From assembly GCA_937930275.1 (NCBI GenBank), contig CALGLM010000284.1, positions 1 to 9,012 on the forward strand: a DNA stretch of 9,012 nucleotides, read 5' to 3'. The notes under the pieces were generated by a model, which worked only from the letters and a program-made list of their open reading frames with translations, was not told the DNA's origin and did no database searches. This DNA comes from an uncultured Ignavibacteria bacterium. GTDB taxonomy: Bacteria; Bacteroidota; Ignavibacteria; Ignavibacteriales; Melioribacteraceae. A program made the translations under genes and the position numbers. This document shows positions 1 to 6,865 of the stretch, in pieces. Within the stretch, counting starts at the first letter, position 1. Each line of letters starts with the position of its first letter.

Positions 1-47
1 ATTTATTACATACAGAATACACCAAACGTGGAAAATATATAGCTTAA
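1..47 (+). CDS. Possible C-terminal tail of an upstream gene (partial)
   Basis: A plus-strand frame open from the window edge ends at TAA (45-47) and would encode a basic tail ending in KRGKYIA. A second frame, open from base 1, ends at TAG (40-42), so the choice of frame is not secure. The main reason to expect a gene end here is the strong plus-strand terminator that begins 13 nt after the TAA. Fourteen residues are too few to assign a function. A response regulator partnered with the downstream kinase is possible, but nothing visible supports it. Confidence 0.3.
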   Translation, partial: LLHTEYTKRGKYIA

Positions 48-60
48 TACTAATGGATTG

Positions 61-92
61 GGCGACAGTAAATTATACTGTCGCCTTTTTTT
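61..92 (+). terminator. Rho-independent terminator ahead of the kinase
   Basis: A perfect 10-bp GC-containing stem (GGCGACAGTA at 61-70 pairing with TACTGTCGCC at 76-85) encloses the 5-nt loop AATTA and is followed by seven T residues (86-92). There is no matching A-tract on the left side, so it works in the plus direction. It should end the transcript of a gene lying left of the window. It sits only 19 nt before the ATG of the histidine kinase, so it could also act as an attenuator for that gene. Confidence 0.9.
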
Positions 93-111
93 ATCAAAAT
101 CTGAGAACTAT

Positions 112-1548
112 ATGATTAAATTAGTCCCGGATTGGGCTATTAACAGCCAAGAGTTTTGGGAAGCGATAACAAGAAGAAACTCACTTTTAATAAAACTTCG
201 TTATTTTGCTGCAATCAGTTTATTGTTAGCTTTATACTTTGCCCAAAATATCTTACTTCTAAATCTTAGCGATAAGCAATTCATTTCAATCTTGTTAATT
301 GGTGTATTTATAATAACTTATAATTTCTTAATACATCTTTTGCGTTACAGAGCAGGGTATGGTGATGCAAAATTTAACAAGATGCATTTGTCTCTTTTGC
401 AAATGGTCTTGGATTTGATAATGCTTACCGTTCTTGTGTATTATACAGGTGGTATAGATTCACCTTTATATTTGTTTTACATTTTCCATATGATTATAGG
501 AAGTTTAATACTACCAGGTTATTTGATTTATTCAATTTGTATTGTAGTAATTATAGTTTACGGAATTATTATTTTTAGTCAGCAGCTTAATTTATCTCAT
601 AACCATGCTATCCATAGTTTATATCTGAATGGTGTTGAACAACATACATGGAGCTATGTAACAGTTATATTTTCAATTTTTGCTGTTATGATGTTAATTA
701 GTGTTTTATTAGCAAATAAAATTGCAAAACAATTGTACTTAAGAGAACAAGAATTATACGAAAGTTTGAAAAAATTAGAAGAGCAGGAAACAGAAAAACA
801 AAATTATATAATCGGAATAGTTCATGAGTTAAAATCGCCTATTGTTGCCGTTCAATCGTTATTAGATCTAATTGTTAACAATTACCTCGGTCCAGTTTCA
901 GATCCTGTAAGAGAAAAATTAGGTAGGGCAAGAAAACGGACTGAAGACTCGTTAACCATGATAAATAATATTTTGCGTATATCAAGGCTTAAGTTACTAA
1001 AAATGACAAGTTCGGAGGATATAAACATAAAGGAGATAATTGATTCAGTAATAGAGAAAGCGGTAGATATAATTCAAAATAAAAAGATTTTATATAGCTT
1101 TATCGACGAAAGAAATAACTTAAGATCAATAAAAGGGGATAGAGTATTGTTGGAATTAGCTCTATCAAATATTGTTAGTAATTCAATTAAATATACTCCC
1201 AAAACGGGTAAGTTATTAATTAAATTAGTTGATGATGAAGAGTACTTAATAATCAAAATATGTGATAACGGAGTTGGCATTCCAAAAAATGAGCTTGAAA
1301 AAGTGAAAGGGCAATTTTACCGAGCTTCTAATATTAAAAATAAGGATTATGACGGTACAGGTATGGGATTATCTTTAGTTAGTGAGATTGTACTAAAAAT
1401 GAACGGGACAATTGAACTTCAAAGCCCTTCCGAAATAGCAGATGAAAATAATCCGGGTACTTGTGTTGTATTTAAAATTCCTTATGAAAAAGTAATTGAA
1501 GTTAAACCAATTGATAAGATAATTTCTAAGGCAAATTTAAAAATTTAA
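112..1548 (+). CDS. Membrane sensor histidine kinase, RegB/PrrB-like input region
   Basis: Two-component sensor kinase of 478 aa in the inner membrane, expected to autophosphorylate and pass phosphate to an unseen response regulator. Residues 27-200 form about six membrane segments with very short loops and no large periplasmic sensor domain. The fifth to sixth segment is followed by a charged linker (205-230). The H-box has the phospho-acceptor His238 (IVHELKSP), the N-box Asn357 (NSIKYT), G1 is DNGVGIP (385-391), F-box QFYRA (401-405) and G2 GTGMGL (415-420), so the kinase core looks intact. Residues 112-119 read TGGIDSPL, resembling the GGxxNPF membrane motif tied to quinone sensing in RegB. 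I chose the ATG at 112, preceded by a weak GAGAA (103-107). A longer start at the TTG at 58 would place the terminator hairpin inside the coding sequence and is unlikely. The 3' end overlaps convergent ispE by 23 nt. Family certain; signal unknown. Confidence 0.93.
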   Translation: MIKLVPDWAINSQEFWEAITRRNSLLIKLRYFAAISLLLALYFAQNILLLNLSDKQFISILLIGVFIITYNFLIHLLRYRAGYGDAKFNKMHLSLLQMVLDLIMLTVLVYYTGGIDSPLYLFYIFHMIIGSLILPGYLIYSICIVVIIVYGIIIFSQQLNLSHNHAIHSLYLNGVEQHTWSYVTVIFSIFAVMMLISVLLANKIAKQLYLREQELYESLKKLEEQETEKQNYIIGIVHELKSPIVAVQSLLDLIVNNYLGPVSDPVREKLGRARKRTEDSLTMINNILRISRLKLLKMTSSEDINIKEIIDSVIEKAVDIIQNKKILYSFIDERNNLRSIKGDRVLLELALSNIVSNSIKYTPKTGKLLIKLVDDEEYLIIKICDNGVGIPKNELEKVKGQFYRASNIKNKDYDGTGMGLSLVSEIVLKMNGTIELQSPSEIADENNPGTCVVFKIPYEKVIEVKPIDKIISKANLKI

Positions 1549-2362
1549 AATAACTATCTGGGAATTGATCCAGGGCAAATTCAGCGCTTTTTACATCTTT
1601 AAAAATGCCGTAAACTGTTGCTCCGCTACCACTCATTAAAGCAAATTCGGCACCATAACTATATAATTTTTCTTTAATATCCTTTAAAATAGGAAATTTA
1701 TTGAAAACTGTATTTTCAAAATCATTTTTTAAGTAAATTCTCCAGTATTCAAAATTTGGTTTATCGGTTGTAAATAAAGTTCTAATATCAAATTCAGGTT
1801 TTTGGGGATTAATATCGGAAAATGCATCTTTAGTTGATACATGAACACCCGGATTAATTAAAAGGATCGGATAATTTAAGTAAAAATCAATTATTTCCAA
1901 TTTTTCTCCTCTTCCGGTAGCATAGCTTGGTTTAGCTTTAATAAAAAAGGGGACGTCACTTCCTATTTCTAATGCAATTTTAATCATCTCTTCTTTGCTT
2001 AATTGCAATCCAAACATATCATTTAACGAAATTATCATAGCTGCAGCATCAGAACTTCCTCCGCCCAAACCTGCTCCAAGCGGAATATTTTTTTCACAAT
2101 AAATATCAATATTAAATCTCGTTTGTAACAAATTTTCAAGTGTTTTTATCGGCTTAATTATTAAATTATTTTTATCATCATTTATTAGCTTATTGTTGCA
2201 CTTAAAAGAAAATGAATCGCTTTTTGAGATATGTATTTTATCATATAAATCAAATAGTGGGTAAAAAAATGTTTCCAGATTATGATATCCGTCTTCTCTT
2301 TTAGCAACAACGTTTAGTCCAAGGTTTATTTTTGCAAGTGCATTTATTTCAATTAATTTCAT
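1526..2362 (-). CDS. ispE: 4-diphosphocytidyl-2-C-methyl-D-erythritol kinase
   Basis: Cytoplasmic GHMP-family kinase that phosphorylates the 2-hydroxyl of CDP-methylerythritol with ATP, the fourth step of the MEP pathway to IPP and DMAPP. The 278-aa length fits the family (E. coli about 283). Visible hallmarks are the N-terminal AKINLGL with Lys11, the ATP-binding glycine-rich loop PLGAGLGGGSSDAAA (94-108), GSDVPFF with the likely catalytic Asp136, ATGRGE (148-153) and the C-terminal GHMP motif MSGSGAT (243-249). All key residues are present. The start ATG overlaps the end of the methyltransferase gene by 14 nt and is preceded by a modest AAGAGA (2371-2376), so translation is probably coupled. 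It is the last gene of the minus-strand run and its 3' end lies inside the convergent kinase gene. No terminator is visible after it. Confidence 0.97.
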   Translation of the reverse strand: MKLIEINALAKINLGLNVVAKREDGYHNLETFFYPLFDLYDKIHISKSDSFSFKCNNKLINDDKNNLIIKPIKTLENLLQTRFNIDIYCEKNIPLGAGLGGGSSDAAAMIISLNDMFGLQLSKEEMIKIALEIGSDVPFFIKAKPSYATGRGEKLEIIDFYLNYPILLINPGVHVSTKDAFSDINPQKPEFDIRTLFTTDKPNFEYWRIYLKNDFENTVFNKFPILKDIKEKLYSYGAEFALMSGSGATVYGIFKDVKSAEFALDQFPDSYFKFLNLP

Positions 2363-3221
2363 TAACTAATTCTCTTATTTTATTTATATGATTTGGGTTT
2401 GAACCGCAGCATGCCCCTATAAAAAATGTGCTATTGTTAATATATTTTTTTACTAAATGTTTGTACTCTTCCGGAGAAATTAAATTATTAAAATCTCCTT
2501 CTCTATTTTCATTCCCCATATTTAGATAAAAACCATTTTTATATTTTTTTAGTAAAGTATTATCGATTTTTTCAAATATGCTTTTTGAAACACAGTTGAT
2601 ACTAATTGCCAAAGGAGAAAAATTAATAATAAAATCATAAACTTCTGAAAGGGGTTCTCCGCTTAAAATAGTTTCTCCTGATTCGGAATATAAACTAATT
2701 ACATATGGAATTTTATTATTATAACAAAAATTACAGATTAATTTTATTTCGTCAAAATGACTTTGAGTTTCGTTTAGTATAAAATCAACATTGCTTTCAA
2801 AAAGCAATTCAATATGTTTTTTATGATTAAATTCTAAATCATTAAAAGATATATTTCTTTCTTTTTGATAACAATCTTCGGCAGGAGCATTTGATCCGGC
2901 AATAAAAATATCATTTTTTTCAATTGCAATTTTACTAAGCTTAACAGAATTTTTAACAAATTTAGCAATTGAAATATTAAAATTTGATAGTTTTACTGCA
3001 ATAGGATTTGTTCTAAAAGTGTTGGTTGTAATAATTTCTGCACCGGCTTCAATATACTTTTTATGTAGGTTAATAACAGTTTTTGGGTCAGTTAAATTTA
3101 ATATTGAACTCCAAATGTACTTGTCAAACTTATTTTTGGATTGTTGAAGTAACGAACCTAATGCGCCGTCAAGTACTAACGGACGATTTAGTTTTTCTTG
3201 ATATTCCGTTAAATTGCTCAT
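2349..3221 (-). CDS. Homocysteine S-methyltransferase-family protein, stand-alone
   Basis: A 290-aa protein covering one Zn-dependent homocysteine-binding TIM barrel (the fold of MmuM, BHMT and the N-terminal module of MetH). Signatures are LDGALGSLLQ (17-26), TTNTFRTNP (65-73), the NET acid motif (150-152), INC (208-210) and GACCGSNPNHI (269-279). Cys210, Cys271 and Cys272 match the three zinc ligands of the family, so it should be catalytically competent. It has no folate, cobalamin or reactivation domain, so it is not full MetH. The methyl donor (S-methylmethionine, betaine, a methyl-corrinoid partner or other) cannot be read from the sequence. Its ATG overlaps the stop of the preceding GT9 gene by 4 nt (ATGA). 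With no Shine-Dalgarno visible (only an A/T-rich leader), translation is probably coupled. Its place between glycosyltransferases and ispE is unexplained. Confidence 0.88.
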   Translation of the reverse strand: MSNLTEYQEKLNRPLVLDGALGSLLQQSKNKFDKYIWSSILNLTDPKTVINLHKKYIEAGAEIITTNTFRTNPIAVKLSNFNISIAKFVKNSVKLSKIAIEKNDIFIAGSNAPAEDCYQKERNISFNDLEFNHKKHIELLFESNVDFILNETQSHFDEIKLICNFCYNNKIPYVISLYSESGETILSGEPLSEVYDFIINFSPLAISINCVSKSIFEKIDNTLLKKYKNGFYLNMGNENREGDFNNLISPEEYKHLVKKYINNSTFFIGACCGSNPNHINKIRELVNEIN

Positions 3222-4342
3222 TTTTTAGAATTAAAAAATAATATCGCTTCTTCAACTATTCTATCTAAATTAATTTGAGCTATACATTCAAGATTTTTGG
3301 GACATATTTTTTTCCAACATGGAGCGCAATCTAAGTTCTCAGGGAATAGTTTAACTCCTCTTCCGTATAATTCAATCTCAGTCCAGCAACTTAATCCGAA
3401 CCAAGCAATTACATGTTTTTTTAATGCAATAGCTAAATGCATTCCAAAAGAATCACCTGTAATAATTACTTGAGGTACACTTTCATAGCAAGCTCCCTTT
3501 CTAATTCCGTGATTTGTAGGTGTATTAATTACTTTGTTTCCAAATTTTGCTGCAATTTGGTTGTTTCTTTCCGAATCTTCCGGACCTCCCAGTAGCATTA
3601 TTTTGTAATCGTTATAAGACAAGAACTTATCTATTAAAGTTATATGTTGTTCAACAGTCATTTTTTTATTAGGAAACAAATTGGAACATCCCGTATTAAA
3701 ACCAATAATTTTATCTGTTGGTAAAATTCCAATTTCATCTTTATATGATTCAATAAACTGTTTTTCATCATCGGTAAAATAAAAAACATATTCATCTTTT
3801 TGGTAATTTAATTTAAAGGTTTCTGCAAGATATTCTTGTCCGGTCTTTTGATTTACCTTAAATTTTAAATGGTCATCCATTCCAAGTAAATAATTATACT
3901 CAGCTTCAGGATTAACAGGAATGATTTTACCGTTTTCATCAATTCCGAAACCAAGTTTTTCATCTGAGTTTACCGACATTAATAATGCACCCGAACGTAA
4001 GGATTTATCAACATTCATTGCAACGTCAAATTTGATAAACGGAAGAATAGATAATGTTTCAAAATCATAATTAAATACTTTATCTATTAGCGGATTATTT
4101 TGTAAAATTGGAGCAGATACTTTTAAAGTGATCCAATAAATTGTTGAAACGGGATATTTACGTTTTATGCCGTGTAACTGAGCAGTTGTCATCACAACAT
4201 CACCCATAGCATCTAAATTAATTATCAATATTTTTGTTCCCATCGGATTATGTTGCTTACAACCATTAGTGTAGCAATTATGATCTGAATGACAAGGTTT
4301 GTACCCGTTAAAATTTTTACATGTATAAATACTATTTTCCAT
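3218..4342 (-). CDS. GT9 family glycosyltransferase with Cys-rich N-terminus
   Basis: A 374-aa member of glycosyltransferase family 9 (ADP-heptose:LPS heptosyltransferase type), probably at the cytoplasmic face of the inner membrane. The N-terminal GT-B domain starts with ILIINLDAMGDVVMTT (38-53), Asp48 being in the position of the catalytic Asp of WaaC. The donor-domain motif is TGDSFGMHLA (295-304), with Gly where most members have Pro. A C-terminal cysteine cluster (Cys339, 342, 347, 353) resembles that of WaaF-type enzymes. Unusually, 33 residues precede the GT9 fold and carry Cys8, Cys17, Cys23 and Cys28, beginning CKNFNGYKPC. A Met at residue 34 could give a standard-length enzyme, but a clear GAGAAG sits 7 nt before the upstream ATG, and I favour that start. 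It overlaps the preceding GT9 gene by 11 nt and the next gene by 4 nt. Acceptor and sugar are unknown. Confidence 0.9.
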   Translation of the reverse strand: MENSIYTCKNFNGYKPCHSDHNCYTNGCKQHNPMGTKILIINLDAMGDVVMTTAQLHGIKRKYPVSTIYWITLKVSAPILQNNPLIDKVFNYDFETLSILPFIKFDVAMNVDKSLRSGALLMSVNSDEKLGFGIDENGKIIPVNPEAEYNYLLGMDDHLKFKVNQKTGQEYLAETFKLNYQKDEYVFYFTDDEKQFIESYKDEIGILPTDKIIGFNTGCSNLFPNKKMTVEQHITLIDKFLSYNDYKIMLLGGPEDSERNNQIAAKFGNKVINTPTNHGIRKGACYESVPQVIITGDSFGMHLAIALKKHVIAWFGLSCWTEIELYGRGVKLFPENLDCAPCWKKICPKNLECIAQINLDRIVEEAILFFNSKK

Positions 4343-5399
4343 TAATTATCTTCTCAAAAAAATGTTTAAATTTTGGTTCAATTAGTTCATAACTTAAATT
4401 ATCAAAATTCGGTTCTTCCGTAATAAATTCGTCATGCATGGATTTATACGCGTACCAAATAATATCATTTGTATTGTATTTAACATAAATTCCGAATACC
4501 GGTATGTTATAAATTGAAGCTAAATGCACAATAGATGTATCCGGTGTAAATAAAAAATCTAATTTCGATACAAGAGCTGAGATTCGTGTGAATTTATTAG
4601 AATAATATATCGGTATTTTACTTCCGGAAATATCATATGCGGTTTTTATCTCTTTTGGTGTAGTAATTATTAAAATATTAACGTTATATTTCTGCAAGAA
4701 ATCAATTAATGCAGAAAATCTATTAATTCCCCAAAAACGAGACCTATTTCCGGCAATAATATTTATTCCTATCAGCGGTTTTGTTTCGCTATATGCTTGT
4801 CCTAAAAATTCATTAACGTTTTCTATATCGTCTTTTGTATATTCGTATTTAATATTAAGTTCTTCTTTATTATAAGACAAGTTAAATAGTTTAGCTATTT
4901 CAGTAATTCTTTCTACAACGTGAAATTTTGAACTATCAAGTCGTTCAATTGTTTTTGAATACAAATTTAAATAATTCTTTCTTAGACCAAAAACTAAAGA
5001 ATCGGAGACCATACTTAATAAAAAACTAACTGTAGCTGATGTATCGTCATGTAAATCAACCACACAATCATATTTTTCAATATTTAATATCTTTTTATAT
5101 TTTTTATACCCAGTTAATCCTTTATTAAATACATATGTTTTATCAATAAAACTTTGTCCGGAAAAAACGAAGTAGTTCTTTTTATCTGCTAAAACATGAA
5201 TTATTAAATTTAGCTTAGACTTTAATAAAAAGAGTAGGGGAGTTGTAACCAAAGCATCACCTATTCTGTTCAATCTAATAAACAATACCTTTTTATTAGT
5301 AAAATCTTCTATGCTATTTACACTATTTTTTTTCCGGTGATATTTTAAAAATAAATATAAAATGATTTTTTTTAACAAAATTTCGAGTTTTTTCATCAT
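4332..5399 (-). CDS. GT9 family glycosyltransferase, heptosyltransferase-like
   Basis: A 355-aa GT9 enzyme and the most divergent of the three. After a basic, amphipathic N-terminus (1-33, many Lys) comes VLFIRLNRIGDALVTTPLL (38-56), with Asp48 at the catalytic position. The C-terminal nucleotide-sugar domain carries INIIAGNRSRFW (212-223) and TPDTSIVHLASIYNIPVFGIY (285-305), equivalent to the SDSGPMHLA motif but with Thr-Ser-Ile in place of Ser-Gly-Pro. The C-terminal cysteine cluster of its two neighbours is absent. Two Met codons lie in tandem at the start. The first overlaps the stop of the upstream gene as ATGA, and no Shine-Dalgarno is seen, so translation is probably coupled. The role is inferred to be sugar addition to LPS core or a related envelope glycan. 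Heptose as the sugar is unproven. Confidence 0.87.
   Translation of the reverse strand: MMKKLEILLKKIILYLFLKYHRKKNSVNSIEDFTNKKVLFIRLNRIGDALVTTPLLFLLKSKLNLIIHVLADKKNYFVFSGQSFIDKTYVFNKGLTGYKKYKKILNIEKYDCVVDLHDDTSATVSFLLSMVSDSLVFGLRKNYLNLYSKTIERLDSSKFHVVERITEIAKLFNLSYNKEELNIKYEYTKDDIENVNEFLGQAYSETKPLIGINIIAGNRSRFWGINRFSALIDFLQKYNVNILIITTPKEIKTAYDISGSKIPIYYSNKFTRISALVSKLDFLFTPDTSIVHLASIYNIPVFGIYVKYNTNDIIWYAYKSMHDEFITEEPNFDNLSYELIEPKFKHFFEKIINGK
4350..4355 (-). promoter_or_regulatory. Shine-Dalgarno site fixing the start of the Cys-rich GT9
   Basis: Read on the minus strand this is GAGAAG, ending 7 nt before the ATG at 4340-4342. It is one of the best ribosome-binding sites in a window where several starts have none. 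It supports translation from the ATG that includes the cysteine-rich extension, rather than from the internal Met at residue 34. Confidence 0.6.
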
Positions 5400-6436
5400 T
5401 TTAATGTTATTTTGTTTTTAATAATTAAAGATTCAATTTTTTGCATGACTTTTGTAATCGGTAAATCAATAAAACATTGGTGTTGTTTTGGGCACTCCAA
5501 CAAATTACAACCTATACAGTCCAAGTCTTCATGTCTTACCCACTCATTATTTTCTCCAAAAGGACCTTGTAAACGTGGATCTGTAGGACCATTAATCGAA
5601 AGAGTAGGAATACCTAATCCGGCGGAAATATGCATTGGACCACTATCATTTGCAATTACTAAACTACATCTTTTAATTATAGCAGACATAATACCCAATG
5701 AAGTGCTTGGAGCAAGTACAGAATCCCGTTTCATATATTTTTTAATTAATTCTGCTTCGGATTTGTCACCCGGTCCCCATAAAATTAGAATTTTAATTTT
5801 GTTATAAAGTCTAATTAATTCATCGGCTATTTCGGCAAATTTTATCGGATCGCATTTTTTTGATTGCCAACCACCCCCGGGTATTATACAAAAAACATTT
5901 TCGGAATTACTAAAGTTTTCACGGAAATAGTTCTCGGCAAACTTATCATCTTCTAAATTTATGCCGACATGTAAATTTTTACTTGTTATTGGAATTCCGG
6001 CATCTTTTAATAATTCCAAGTGTAAATTTGCAGCGTGTAACTTTCCTCTTTCAAATGGTCCGTATATGTTATACGCATAAGCACGTCCTTTATACGGAAA
6101 TCCAGCACGATACTTTGCTTTACTGAAATAGGTTATTTGAGCACTTACAGGATTTGAAAAAAAATCTATAACTAAATCATACTTTCGTCTTCTAATCTCA
6201 AAAAAAAGTTTTATTCTATTTATAATGCTTTTTCTATCAAAAGGAATAACCTTATTAATCTGTAGGAGTGGTTTTAAAATGGGTACACTCGGATAATCGG
6301 TTAAAAAATCAATATTAACATTCGGTAAAAATAACTTAATGTTATCTAAAACAATAGTTGTTAAAACAACATCTCCTATTCCGCGTAATTTAATTAGCAG
6401 TATTTTATCAATTTCATTAAAATTAATTTTATTCAT
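5396..6436 (-). CDS. GT9 family glycosyltransferase, WaaF-like
   Basis: A 346-aa GT9 enzyme, the closest of the three to canonical ADP-heptose:LPS heptosyltransferase II. It begins the fold with ILLIKLRGIGDVVLTT (12-27; catalytic-type Asp22). The donor-binding half has IIPGGGWQSKKCDPIKFAEIA (184-204), ILWGPGD (218-224), ANDSGPMHISAGLGIPT (262-278) and NGPTDPRLQGPFG (282-294). It ends with the cysteine cluster Cys307, 310, 315, 321 typical of WaaF relatives. It is first of three GT9 genes in transcription order and overlaps the upstream DoxX/MauE-type gene by 8 nt and the following GT9 gene by 4 nt. Sugar and acceptor cannot be fixed from sequence. The family is clear, so I leave the gene symbol blank. 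Confidence 0.92.
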   Translation of the reverse strand: MNKINFNEIDKILLIKLRGIGDVVLTTIVLDNIKLFLPNVNIDFLTDYPSVPILKPLLQINKVIPFDRKSIINRIKLFFEIRRRKYDLVIDFFSNPVSAQITYFSKAKYRAGFPYKGRAYAYNIYGPFERGKLHAANLHLELLKDAGIPITSKNLHVGINLEDDKFAENYFRENFSNSENVFCIIPGGGWQSKKCDPIKFAEIADELIRLYNKIKILILWGPGDKSEAELIKKYMKRDSVLAPSTSLGIMSAIIKRCSLVIANDSGPMHISAGLGIPTLSINGPTDPRLQGPFGENNEWVRHEDLDCIGCNLLECPKQHQCFIDLPITKVMQKIESLIIKNKITLK

Positions 6437-6863
6437 TTAACGAACTATCATTAACATTTAAAAATAAATAAAGAGCTATAAAAAATAAGCCAAAATTTTC
6501 TGCAAGTTTAGAAAAACCTACTTTTATATTTCCTCCTTCTCCAAAACAACCGCAATCAATATTTAGTCCTCTTATCATGGCAGAAATTACTAATAAATTA
6601 AAAACAATTAATAGGACCATATATATAGTCAAATTTTCTTTTAAAAATACTCCAAAAATCAATAAAATTCCTGTAATTAATTCAATCCATGGTAGAACAA
6701 CCGAGATGATATTAGAAAGAAATGCACCAAAAATTTGATAATTCATTATTGAAGTAAAAAAAGCATTAGGGGCAGCAATTTTTTCAATTCCTGCAAATAC
6801 AAATACTATACCTAAAATGAATCGTAAAAAAAATAAAAAATATTTATTGTCTAAAAATTTCAT
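6429..6863 (-). CDS. DoxX/MauE-family membrane protein with CGCFG motif
   Basis: A 144-aa inner-membrane protein with four predicted helices (about 8-26, 50-73, 78-97, 120-136). The family pattern is plain: LRFILGIVFVFAGIEKI (13-29), LPWIELITGILLIFG (57-71) and RGLNIDCGCFGEG (98-110). The last places Cys104 and Cys106 just after helix 3. MauE of methylamine utilisation shares this CxCFG motif and is linked to disulfide formation in its target. DoxX relatives act with quinones or thiosulfate. Here the partner is probably the periplasmic rhodanese encoded 2 nt upstream. A good ribosome-binding site (AGGAAA, 6869-6874, 5 nt before the ATG) confirms the start. Function in redox or sulfur transfer is inference. 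No methylamine dehydrogenase gene is visible. Confidence 0.87.
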   Translation of the reverse strand: MKFLDNKYFLFFLRFILGIVFVFAGIEKIAAPNAFFTSIMNYQIFGAFLSNIISVVLPWIELITGILLIFGVFLKENLTIYMVLLIVFNLLVISAMIRGLNIDCGCFGEGGNIKVGFSKLAENFGLFFIALYLFLNVNDSSLNE

Positions 6864-6865
6864 AT

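Noticed and set aside
58..111. Upstream in-frame extension of the histidine kinase to a TTG at 58
   Set aside because: The extension would translate the terminator hairpin and T-tract, has no ribosome-binding site, and the sequence looks non-coding. The ATG at 112 gives a natural N-terminus.
1074..1280. 68-codon open frame on the minus strand
   Set aside because: It is antisense to the ATPase domain of the histidine kinase, with no domain and no convincing ribosome-binding site. It is a chance frame in AT-rich DNA.
1532..1549. A/T-only inverted repeat at the kinase-ispE junction
   Set aside because: It consists of AAATTT-type self-complementary runs without G/C pairs, too weak for a terminator and expected by chance.
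5412..5807. 131-codon open frame on the plus strand
   Set aside because: It lies wholly antisense to a well-supported GT9 gene, and its product has no recognisable domain and only the reverse image of conserved codons.
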